Shown in pieces: positions 6,466-13,010 of a DNA stretch of 13,010 bases. The translations under genes were made by a program, and so were the position numbers. The stretch spans positions 1-13,010 of the forward strand of contig JAQGOX010000858.1 of NCBI GenBank assembly GCA_028293365.1. The letters are read 5' to 3'. The notes below the pieces were generated by a model that worked only from the letters and a program-made list of their open reading frames with translations, was not told the DNA's origin and ran no database searches. Every line of letters begins with the position of its first letter. Positions within the stretch are counted from its first letter, which is position 1. This DNA is from Verrucomicrobiales bacterium. Its GTDB lineage: Bacteria; Verrucomicrobiota; Verrucomicrobiia; Limisphaerales; SXQI01.

Positions 6466-8040
6466 TCAAGCCCAATAACGATAGTCAATATCGGGAAATA
6501 TATTATCGATCGTTTCGATCTGCGAGAGCCAGCGTTCGTCCACCTGGGTACTTGAGAGTTGCTCGTGCAACGCAATAAAACGGAGTAAATGGTCCTTGAC
6601 CCGCTTGCAGGCGTACTCCGGACTTGTACCCGTGCGCAGGATGAAAGGCCAATCGCTCGCCTGCGCAAGCAGGATTTCCCGCGCGGCCTGCTTCAACGCG
6701 CGTTTCGTCAAATCGTCCGCGATTGTGTAGCGACGGGCGAGTAGGGTCATTCGCTCCTGGGCGATGTCCAGGTGAGGGTAGATCCACTCATTCGTTTCGT
6801 TTAACCAAACCTTCCAATATCCCTCTTCACCCCAGCTTGAGGAAGCGGGTCGCGCCACCTGCTGCGTCGGATGCCATTTGAGATATTCATCTGGGGTTGT
6901 AAGGCGGAACGATGTTTGGTCGTAGTACGCCTTCCGTACCAGGTAATCGATGAACTGCGGGCCTTCATACCACCAATGTCCGAATAACTCGGCGTCGTAT
7001 GGCGAAAGCACAAACGGGGGACGATCCATAATCCGCGCCGCCTGGTCAATTTGCTGTACGCGGGATCTCAAAAAATGTTCGGCATGGTCCGCTGCGGCCT
7101 GTTGCGCCTCAAATGGATTATAAATTTCTTTTTCCACGGCGGGCCCGCTGATCCTGTGATACTTAATTCCGGTAAAACTTCTTTGCGGCGGCGCAGGCAA
7201 ATGGGGCTTTATGTAGTCGTAATCGAGGTCAAACGCTATATCCCGGTAAAAATCCCGGTAACGGGGATCTCCCGGATACCCTTCGTTTCGGCTCCAAACT
7301 TGTTTGGCGGAGTCCAGGTCCCGCCCGAATGCAGCAATGCCGTTCGGGGTAAAAATGGGCGCAAATATGCCATAGCGCGGCCGCGGCCGGGCGTGTAAAA
7401 CGCCATGCGTATCTGTGACGAACCAGCGAATATTCGCTTCCTGCAGGACCTGTTCGATTCCTTCCACGTAGGCACATTCGGGCAGCCATATTCCGCGAGG
7501 ATCGCATCCAAAACAGCTTCTATAATGATCGCGTGCCACCAAAATTTGGGCGCGCAAAGAATTTGGATGATTTTCCAGTAATGGCAGCAGAGCATGCGTC
7601 GCCGCGCAGGTGATGATTTCAAGTTTTCCCTGCTCCTGGAACTTGCGGAATGCGCCGACCAGATTGCTTCCATAGGCAAAATAGGTATCGCGCGCGGATA
7701 CGAATCGTCCCAGGTACATTTCGGACAACGGGCGAAGGCCCTCATCCCAATGCGTTCGATGCGTTTCCTTTTCGGCGAGGTCAATCAGACCGTTCAGATA
7801 GGCTGCATAACGTTCCTGCAGCAGTGGGTCGAGCAGCATCGAGCAGAGCGTCGGTGTGAGCGTCAACGTCAGGCGGGTCTCCATCCTGTCTCGGAGCCAG
7901 CCATCCATCACCTGAATCAGGGGGATATAGGTTTCGGTAATGGCTTCAAAAAGCCAATTTTCTTCAAGGAATCTTTCGTGTTCGGGATGGCGAACAAACG
8001 GCAGATGTGCGTGCAGCACCAAAGCAAGATAGCCGGACAT
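6466..8040 (-). CDS. GH57 family 1,4-alpha-glucan branching enzyme
   Basis: Complete protein of 524 residues from the ATG at 8040. A TTG two codons upstream (8046) is possible but needless. It cuts alpha-1,4 glucan chains and re-attaches them as alpha-1,6 branches, as in glycogen synthesis in the cytoplasm. GH57 features are clear: the N-terminal HAHLPFVRHPE (10-20); GIWLPECAY (183-191) with Glu188 as the expected nucleophile; and SPYDAELFGHWWYEG (346-360) with Asp349 as the expected acid/base. The tryptophan-rich SSWGEEGYWKVWLN (401-414) and the helical C-terminal domain that follows are typical of branching-enzyme members rather than GH57 amylases. Length matches the family (about 520-560). 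It lies 32 bases downstream of the DUF4912 gene, probably in one transcript. No glycogen synthase or GlgC lies in the window. It is analogous to GlgB but from a different enzyme family, so I give no symbol. Confidence 0.93.
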   Translation of the reverse strand: MSGYLALVLHAHLPFVRHPEHERFLEENWLFEAITETYIPLIQVMDGWLRDRMETRLTLTLTPTLCSMLLDPLLQERYAAYLNGLIDLAEKETHRTHWDEGLRPLSEMYLGRFVSARDTYFAYGSNLVGAFRKFQEQGKLEIITCAATHALLPLLENHPNSLRAQILVARDHYRSCFGCDPRGIWLPECAYVEGIEQVLQEANIRWFVTDTHGVLHARPRPRYGIFAPIFTPNGIAAFGRDLDSAKQVWSRNEGYPGDPRYRDFYRDIAFDLDYDYIKPHLPAPPQRSFTGIKYHRISGPAVEKEIYNPFEAQQAAADHAEHFLRSRVQQIDQAARIMDRPPFVLSPYDAELFGHWWYEGPQFIDYLVRKAYYDQTSFRLTTPDEYLKWHPTQQVARPASSSWGEEGYWKVWLNETNEWIYPHLDIAQERMTLLARRYTIADDLTKRALKQAAREILLAQASDWPFILRTGTSPEYACKRVKDHLLRFIALHEQLSSTQVDERWLSQIETIDNIFPDIDYRYWA

Positions 8041-8072
8041 GAGCAATGACAGGATTAAAAGGCTGCGACAGG

Positions 8073-9377
8073 CTATCCCAAATTGTCAGGATGCGGTGGT
8101 TTTAAATTCTTATCTTGAGGATGCTTGCCCACATTGCCGTGATAATCTGTATGCCGTGAAAACTTCAAATGAGCATGGCGCTCATCATCCTCCAAGGCTG
8201 ACTTTGCAATTGCGGGTAATTCATAATTTCCATCCGGAAGGCTAAACCGATAGCTGAACGAACCGTCGGCCCTCAATTTGATCGCCCGGCCGCCAACAGT
8301 AACCTTCGCATCCGGTTCCGTTGAACCGTAAACGATTAGTTCCGCATTGACGTTAAACCAGAAGCCTTTGCTTTTCTCCGCGCCTGCGCCACCAAATGGA
8401 CTGGACAAACTCGATACGCCGCTCGAAACCGCCAGCCCTCGCCTGGCCAGATCCGCCGCGGCGATCGAAGAGGTTTCTTCGAACATTTTTCTGCGTATTA
8501 ATTCAGTAATTTCCAGCGAGCCGATCCAAACTCTGCGCATGCTGTCCATGCTGACCAATTTTTCCAGTGCGGCGGCCTGGTCCGCGGTCCAGCGGCCTCC
8601 GGAACTTTTTGGAACTGAGAACCGTCCGCCTTCGCGTGATTGCTCCCGCAACGCATCCACCAGTGAAACGTTTTCCGACAGGACCTCTTTCACCATGCCG
8701 ATCAATTCCTGGAAACTAACCCCGCCCGGTAAGGTGGCAAACTCCACCGATGTGTCTTCTGAAAGATTGTCCGGAGGGGTGAATGTGCTGCGCGAAATAC
8801 CGATGCTCTGCCATTCGTCCTGGGCGCGATAAAAACCCAATTCGGCCACGAACCGAGTGGCCGCCAGTCCAACGTAGACAAACCAATTCCGTGATTCCGG
8901 GTGCACATGGACTTCGGCATGGGGCTTCTCTTTAGTATTGTGAATATGTACGCGGACAACGAGATGGCCATGAATTGACTGCCCGTTGTATTTGCGAAGC
9001 TGGTCTTTACTCAGGTCCCAGGAAACATAAAGCCAGTGCGGATCGCGTGCGGCTGCGAGGACGCGTTGTGTGCCATACGACTCAGGCAACTCACCCAAAT
9101 CGATTGGTTCGCTGATTGCAGCGTTTGTCGATTTAGGCCCCAATGCATATCGACTGCCCGGTCCGCTTGATGCTGGAGCCGTTGACTTGTCGCCTTCCAG
9201 AAGCGCGGCAGGTATTTTTGGAGCGGCTCGGCGGGGCTTGGTTACCGATGATTCTGCTGGCGGTATTGGGTTCGCAACCGGCGGCGCGGAGCTTTTTTTG
9301 GCGGTTGGGATTGGCGCTTTTTCAGCTTTTTCGGCACTGGCAGCCTTTGGTTTCGGAGAACTCTTCTTTGGTTTCAT
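8073..9377 (-). CDS. DUF4912 domain protein
   Basis: From the ATG at 9377 the protein has 434 residues. GGTGAG lies four bases upstream of this ATG, while an in-frame extension to 9458 is basic and Pro-rich with no such site. Residues 1-85 are a Lys/Ala/Pro/Ser-rich, probably disordered tail. Residues about 90-210 fit DUF4912: GTQRVLAAARDPHWLYVSWD (102-121), LVVRVHIHN, then ESRNWFVYVGLAATRFVAELGF and a closing STFTPPDN. Residues 260-330 are predicted helical and linker sequence. Residues about 338-408 form a small beta segment (AELIVYGSTEPDAKVTVGG, then a DGSFSYRFSLPDGNYELP stretch) resembling a bacterial Ig-like or carbohydrate-binding fold. A His/Lys-rich tail follows. No signal peptide. 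No function is established; position directly before a GH57 branching enzyme suggests a glucan-related role, which is inference. Confidence 0.85.
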   Translation of the reverse strand: MKPKKSSPKPKAASAEKAEKAPIPTAKKSSAPPVANPIPPAESSVTKPRRAAPKIPAALLEGDKSTAPASSGPGSRYALGPKSTNAAISEPIDLGELPESYGTQRVLAAARDPHWLYVSWDLSKDQLRKYNGQSIHGHLVVRVHIHNTKEKPHAEVHVHPESRNWFVYVGLAATRFVAELGFYRAQDEWQSIGISRSTFTPPDNLSEDTSVEFATLPGGVSFQELIGMVKEVLSENVSLVDALREQSREGGRFSVPKSSGGRWTADQAAALEKLVSMDSMRRVWIGSLEITELIRRKMFEETSSIAAADLARRGLAVSSGVSSLSSPFGGAGAEKSKGFWFNVNAELIVYGSTEPDAKVTVGGRAIKLRADGSFSYRFSLPDGNYELPAIAKSALEDDERHAHLKFSRHTDYHGNVGKHPQDKNLKPPHPDNLG

Positions 9378-9381
9378 AAAA

Positions 9382-9387
9382 CTCACC
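9382..9387 (-). promoter_or_regulatory. Ribosome binding site that fixes the DUF4912 start
   Basis: Minus-strand GGTGAG, four bases before the ATG at 9377. It supports that start over in-frame codons further upstream (to 9458). Confidence 0.45.
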
Positions 9388-9395
9388 GGAAAACG

Positions 9396-9647
9396 ATGCA
9401 AATGATTTTCAGCAAGAGCGTGGGGGCGCGCCGGCTGCACCGGGGAAACCCTATTCAATTATGGAGCCGATGCAATCGAATTTACATGCAGCCGCCAAAA
9501 GTAATTGAGGCGTGGATCGAAATGGTTGAGAAAATGAATATTCCACGCCGATACTACGTTTGTCCCAGTGGAATGCCGCAATCGGTTCGCAGAATGTTGA
9601 GAAGTCTCTTGCAGCGCAGCCGAATTTACGCTTCAGTGGGCAAGTAA
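9396..9647 (+). CDS. Possible small basic protein of unknown function
   Basis: An 83-codon frame begins with ATG at 9396 (weak GGA five bases before) and ends with TAA at 9647, seven bases before the receiver gene. An internal ATG at 9486 would give 53 residues, beginning MQPPKVIEAWIEMVEKMN. The C-terminal half is Arg-rich (PQSVRRMLRSLLQRSR) with a single CPSG. I recognise no family. In favour: it lies in an otherwise empty divergent gap and is spaced as the first member of the tight plus-strand run. Against: its first 30 residues look like translated non-coding sequence, and no homologue is known to me. If it is not coding, this stretch is simply the shared upstream region of the DUF4912 gene and the receiver gene. 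Confidence 0.3.
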   Translation: MQMIFSKSVGARRLHRGNPIQLWSRCNRIYMQPPKVIEAWIEMVEKMNIPRRYYVCPSGMPQSVRRMLRSLLQRSRIYASVGK

Positions 9648-9654
9648 TAACGCG

Positions 9655-10083
9655 ATGGTTACCCAGGAATCAAAAGCAGTGCATGTCACGGCACAAGAAC
9701 ACGGTGCATTGATCTACATCGTAGACGATGAATCGCTGATCGGCGAGGTCGTATTGGCAATTCTAAAGCTCGAAGGGTTTCAGCCGAAGTTTTTCGTGGA
9801 TTCGCAGGAGGCCTACGAGGCGTTCGCGGAAGCGGATCCCAAACCGAGTTTATTGCTGGCGGATTTCATCATGACCCCCTTGAACGGGATGGAATTAATC
9901 GAGCGTTGCAAACAGATTTCGCCGGATTTGAAAACGCTGTTATACAGCGGTAACGTGGGTGAAGAAATTGTGGAGTTTTACAATGCCCGTCCAGACGGTT
10001 TTTTGAGTAAGCCGTTTCTTCCAAAACAACTGATTAGCCTGGTTAATCGCATTCTGGGTAAGTCTGTGACCAAGTCCACTTAA
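9655..10083 (+). CDS. Stand-alone response regulator receiver domain (CheY-like)
   Basis: Complete 142-residue protein made of one receiver domain (about 18-136) and no output domain. All phosphorylation residues are present: acidic pair Asp24-Asp25 in YIVDDES, phospho-acceptor Asp70 in LLLADFIM, Ser98 in LLYSGN (the Thr/Ser switch position), and Lys119 in GFLSKPF. It should take phosphate from a histidine kinase in the cytoplasm and act through protein contacts, not DNA binding. No kinase gene is in the window. The start is the ATG at 9655 with no clear ribosome binding site. It may be translated by coupling to the small frame ending seven bases upstream. The next gene starts only eight bases after its stop, implying co-transcription with a secreted protein. 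Confidence 0.93.
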   Translation: MVTQESKAVHVTAQEHGALIYIVDDESLIGEVVLAILKLEGFQPKFFVDSQEAYEAFAEADPKPSLLLADFIMTPLNGMELIERCKQISPDLKTLLYSGNVGEEIVEFYNARPDGFLSKPFLPKQLISLVNRILGKSVTKST

Positions 10084-10091
10084 TTTCTCTT

Positions 10092-11714
10092 TTGAGCCGA
10101 ACATCGTTGCTTCGGATTTACGCCATCGTTCTATTTCTCGGCGGATTTTTAAGCTTCGTTCGGGGGGCTTCGTATGAGCAGGCAGTTTCGGTAAAATTCG
10201 GCCTGACAGATCTAGCCGTTCCTTTCACTGTTCGCGATCCCAAACCCGGAACACCATTTCAGGAGGCGAATGCTCCTTTTGAGGGTCTTCGTGCTTTCGG
10301 TTCGGATTCGATGAAACGAGTCTGGCTTGCCTCGACAAACGGTGCCGTCCGGTTTGACTCACGGAGTTTGGAACCATGGGATCGGTGGCGCGTGTTCGCT
10401 GGCAAACGATGGCTGCTCGACGACGACGTCAGGGCCATTTGGATTGATCCCAATATCCCTTCAAAAATTTGGATTCGAACGGCGAGCGGCGCTTCGCTGA
10501 TTGAATTTCAAAGGTACACACTCGAGAAGAAAGCGGCATACTTTGAAGATCGTATTCAAGCCCGCCACGTTCGGCATGGATTAATCGCGGATTGTGAATT
10601 CAAAAACCCTGGCGACTTATCAACGTTCGCCCCGGCATCCAGCGATAATGATGGCCTTTGGAGTGCAATTTACATAGCCGCTGAAAGCTACCGCTATGCG
10701 ATTACAGGTGCGCCTGACGCGAAGCGAAACGCATATCGGTCGGTCGAAGCTTTGATGCGGCTTGAAGAGATCACCGGAATCCCGGGGTTTCCCGCTCGAT
10801 CCTATGTCTCGTTGAAGGAAAAATTGCCGCTTGATGGAGAGTGGCATTTAACGCCGGATGGACAATGGCACTGGAAGGGGGACACCAGTTCCGACGAAAT
10901 CGTTGGGCATTATTACGCTTACTCGACTTATTATGACCTGGTTGCGGATCGAAAGGAAAGGGAAGCCATTCGGCGGGTCATAACACGAATCACCGATCAT
11001 ATCATCGATCACGAATGGAATCTGATCGACCTGGATGGCAAGCCGACCCTTTGGGGCCAATGGTCGGAAACCTACTTTGATTCCGAGAAAGGTCGCGATG
11101 ATCAAGGTCTTAACGCGCTTGAACTGCTTTCCTTCCTCAAAACCGCGTATCATATCACCGCTTTACCTCGATTCAAGGCGGCTTACGAAGACCGTCTCAA
11201 ACGGGGGTATGCGCAACGCATGACTTATTATCGGTCCAATGAAATCAATTTTTCGGACGATGAGTTGGCCTATTTATCGTGGCAACCGCTCTTAAAGTAT
11301 GAACGGGACCCGGTTTTGCGAGCTCAGTACCTCCCGGTTTTCAAGGCGCTTGCGAGCGTTACGCGCTCCGACCGGAATCCGCTTTGGAATTTCATTGTGA
11401 TGGAATCACTTTCGTTGCCGGCTTCGGATGATTTAATTGAACCCTCAAGACGCAGTCTGGAGCGCATTCCAATGGATCTGGTCACCTGGACCGTTCATAA
11501 TTCCGCCCGGAAAAACCTCAAGTATCGTCCCGGGATGGATCGTTTTGGCCGTCGCGAGTTGGTCGACGCGTTCGCGCCGGATGAACGACCGGTGGCCCGT
11601 TGGAACAGTAATCCTTACTACCCGGACGGCGGAGGCGATGGCCATACCGAAGATGATGGCGCATTTTTTCTTTTGCCCTACTGGTTGGGTCGTTACCATC
11701 GCTGGATAAAGTGA
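10092..11714 (+). CDS. Secreted protein with partial regulator-propeller repeats and a helical toroid-like C-terminus, function unknown
   Basis: Protein of 540 residues starting at TTG 10092. The frame is open only from 10062 with no ATG or GTG before it, and the TTG puts a good signal peptide at the N-terminus (hydrophobic 6-23, likely cleavage near RGA-SYEQ). It is therefore exported. Residues about 65-140 hold two blade-like repeats of the two-component regulator propeller type: RVWLASTNGAVRFD (77-90) and AIWIDPN with IWIRTASGASLIEF (115-139). From about 150 it is helical and aromatic, with SSDNDGLWSAIYIAAESYRY (183-202), DTSSDEIVGHYYAYSTYYDL (264-283), DDQGLNALELLSFLK (336-350) and, near the end, GDGHTEDDGAFFLLPYWLGR (515-534). 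This recalls alpha/alpha-toroid glycan enzymes, but no catalytic family can be named. It sits eight bases after the receiver gene and its TGA overlaps the carB-like GTG. Confidence 0.75.
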   Translation: MSRTSLLRIYAIVLFLGGFLSFVRGASYEQAVSVKFGLTDLAVPFTVRDPKPGTPFQEANAPFEGLRAFGSDSMKRVWLASTNGAVRFDSRSLEPWDRWRVFAGKRWLLDDDVRAIWIDPNIPSKIWIRTASGASLIEFQRYTLEKKAAYFEDRIQARHVRHGLIADCEFKNPGDLSTFAPASSDNDGLWSAIYIAAESYRYAITGAPDAKRNAYRSVEALMRLEEITGIPGFPARSYVSLKEKLPLDGEWHLTPDGQWHWKGDTSSDEIVGHYYAYSTYYDLVADRKEREAIRRVITRITDHIIDHEWNLIDLDGKPTLWGQWSETYFDSEKGRDDQGLNALELLSFLKTAYHITALPRFKAAYEDRLKRGYAQRMTYYRSNEINFSDDELAYLSWQPLLKYERDPVLRAQYLPVFKALASVTRSDRNPLWNFIVMESLSLPASDDLIEPSRRSLERIPMDLVTWTVHNSARKNLKYRPGMDRFGRRELVDAFAPDERPVARWNSNPYYPDGGGDGHTEDDGAFFLLPYWLGRYHRWIK

Positions 11715-13010
11715 ACGAAGAACTTTTGGTCAAAGCAAAATCGCTCGGTTTTTCCGATCGTCAAATCGCACATTTAACCGGCACTACAGAAGATGTTGTC
11801 CGCGCTGAACGCATCCGAATCGGTCTTGTCCCGAGTTACCGTCTCGTGGATACATGTGCGGCCGAATTTGAGGCCTACACACCATACTTTTACTCGACCT
11901 ACGACCGGGGTGACGACGAATCGAACCCATCATCCAGACGCAAGGTGATGATTCTAGGTGGTGGACCGAATCGGATCGGGCAGGGGATCGAATTTGATTA
12001 TTGCTGCGTTCACGCCGCGTTTGCGCTCAAGGAAGATGGGTTTGAAACGCTTATGGTGAATTCGAATCCGGAGACTGTTTCAACCGACTACGATACCAGC
12101 GATAAACTGTTTTTCGAGCCGTTAACCCTGGAAGATGTTCTGAACATTTATCAGAGGGAAAAATGCTGGGGCGCGATCGCCCAGTTCGGCGGGCAAACGC
12201 CTTTGAACCTCGCGTTGTCTCTCCAAAAGAACGGGGTAAACATTATCGGAACGTCACCCCAAAGTATTGAAATTGCAGAGGACCGAAAGCTGTTCGCGGC
12301 CATGCTGCGGAAACTCAACATTCCGCAGCCTCTCAATGGTCTCGCGACCAATGAAGAGGAGGCGCTCCAGGCGGCGAAATCAGTTGGTTACCCGGTATTG
12401 GTTCGGCCTTCTTTCGTGCTGGGAGGGCGGGCTATGCAAATCGTCTATTCTGACTCCGAACTTTCGCATTATATGCGTTTTGCAGTCGAGGCCTCGCCGG
12501 AACGCCCGGTGCTGGTGGATAAATTTCTCGAGGACGCCGTGGAAGTGGATGTCGATTGTATCGCGGATGTTGGGCAATTCAAAAACCCACTGGTCGAAGG
12601 CACTATCGTCATTGGCGGAATGCTCGAGCATATCGAGTTCGCAGGTGTCCACTCAGGCGACGCGGCGATGGTCCTGCCTCCCCACACTCTGTCGAAAAAA
12701 GTAATCGATACGATCCGTGACTATACTCACATCATGGCCAGAGAGCTGGAGGTGATTGGCTTGATGAATGTCCAGTACGCCGTAAAGGGAGATACTGTTT
12801 ACGTTCTGGAGGTCAATCCCCGCGCTTCCCGCACCGTGCCCTTCGTCAGTAAAGCGATCGGCATCTCCCTGGCCAAGCTCGCTGCCAAAGTCATGGCTGG
12901 AAAAACGCTGGTTGAACTTGGATTCACTCGGGAAATCTGGCGTAAATATTGGGCTGTAAAGGAATCAGTTTTCCCTTTTAATCGGTTTCACGGCCAGGAC
13001 ATTCTCCTCT
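11711..13010 (+). CDS. carB: Carbamoyl-phosphate synthase large subunit, second half only (3' end outside window)
   Basis: The frame runs from GTG 11711 to the right edge (433 codons, no stop). The protein aligns with E. coli CarB from about residue 475 onward, in the oligomerisation domain (LVKAKSLGFSDRQIAHLTG, then SYRLVDTCAAEF at 43-53). It continues through the second, carbamate-phosphorylating ATP-grasp half: ILGGGPNRIGQGIEFDY (81-97), NPETVSTDYDTSD (119-131), QFGGQTPLNLA (158-168), VRPSFVLGGRAM (231-242), EHIEFAGVHSGDAA (306-319) and LEVNPRASRTVPFVSKAIG (366-384). These motifs are intact, so nothing suggests decay. The first synthetase half (about 470 residues) is missing upstream: the CarB frame meets a stop at 11654-11656, and the region codes for the secreted protein. 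The GTG overlaps that gene's TGA (GTGA). The likeliest reading is a carB split into two genes; a chimeric assembly or rearrangement is the alternative. The pathway is pyrimidine and arginine synthesis. Confidence 0.9.
   Translation, partial: MNEELLVKAKSLGFSDRQIAHLTGTTEDVVRAERIRIGLVPSYRLVDTCAAEFEAYTPYFYSTYDRGDDESNPSSRRKVMILGGGPNRIGQGIEFDYCCVHAAFALKEDGFETLMVNSNPETVSTDYDTSDKLFFEPLTLEDVLNIYQREKCWGAIAQFGGQTPLNLALSLQKNGVNIIGTSPQSIEIAEDRKLFAAMLRKLNIPQPLNGLATNEEEALQAAKSVGYPVLVRPSFVLGGRAMQIVYSDSELSHYMRFAVEASPERPVLVDKFLEDAVEVDVDCIADVGQFKNPLVEGTIVIGGMLEHIEFAGVHSGDAAMVLPPHTLSKKVIDTIRDYTHIMARELEVIGLMNVQYAVKGDTVYVLEVNPRASRTVPFVSKAIGISLAKLAAKVMAGKTLVELGFTREIWRKYWAVKESVFPFNRFHGQDILL

Noticed and set aside
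9070..9405. 111-codon plus-strand frame antisense to the DUF4912 N-terminus
   Set aside because: Its hydrophobic, Gly/Ala-rich translation is what the reverse complement of a Lys/Ala/Pro-rich tail gives.

Overview
The window is a moderate-GC bacterial chromosome segment with densely packed genes. No tRNA, rRNA, CRISPR array, transposase or prophage gene was seen. The best guess for the source is Verrucomicrobiota or a close relative in the PVC group. That guess rests on a DUF4912 protein next to a GH57 glucan branching enzyme, a secreted protein with a regulator-propeller N-terminus and helical C-terminus, an LptF/G permease and several apparent TTG starts. It is an inference from gene content only; no phylogenetic marker was tested.

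Layout. (1) 1-1867, minus strand: a two-gene surface-glycan operon. A SAM methyltransferase overlaps by 20 bases a polysaccharide pyruvyl transferase that reads off the left edge, apparently into a second, FkbM-like methyltransferase domain. (2) 1868-2392: a long divergent spacer with nothing convincing except the peroxiredoxin ribosome binding site. (3) 2393-3843, plus strand: a 1-Cys (Prx6-type) peroxiredoxin and a GNAT acetyltransferase, separated by 245 bases. (4) 3892-9377, minus strand: five co-directional genes, read from high to low coordinate: DUF4912 protein, GH57 alpha-1,4-glucan branching enzyme, MscS-type channel, small cupin, and LptF/LptG permease with an Asn/Thr-rich insert. 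The first two point to glycogen-type glucan metabolism; the last three are closely spaced envelope/stress genes. (5) 9396-13010, plus strand: a very tightly packed run of a possible small basic protein, a stand-alone CheY-like receiver, a large secreted protein of unknown function, and a gene encoding only the second half of the carbamoyl-phosphate synthase large subunit (CarB), which runs off the right edge.

The observations most worth following are: the carB gene begins in the middle of the normal protein, with its GTG start overlapping the stop of an unrelated secreted protein; the pyruvyl transferase appears fused to a methyltransferase; the secreted propeller/toroid-like protein is coupled to a lone receiver domain; and an uncharacterised DUF4912 protein is paired with a GH57 branching enzyme. 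No wholly new defence or mobile system was seen.
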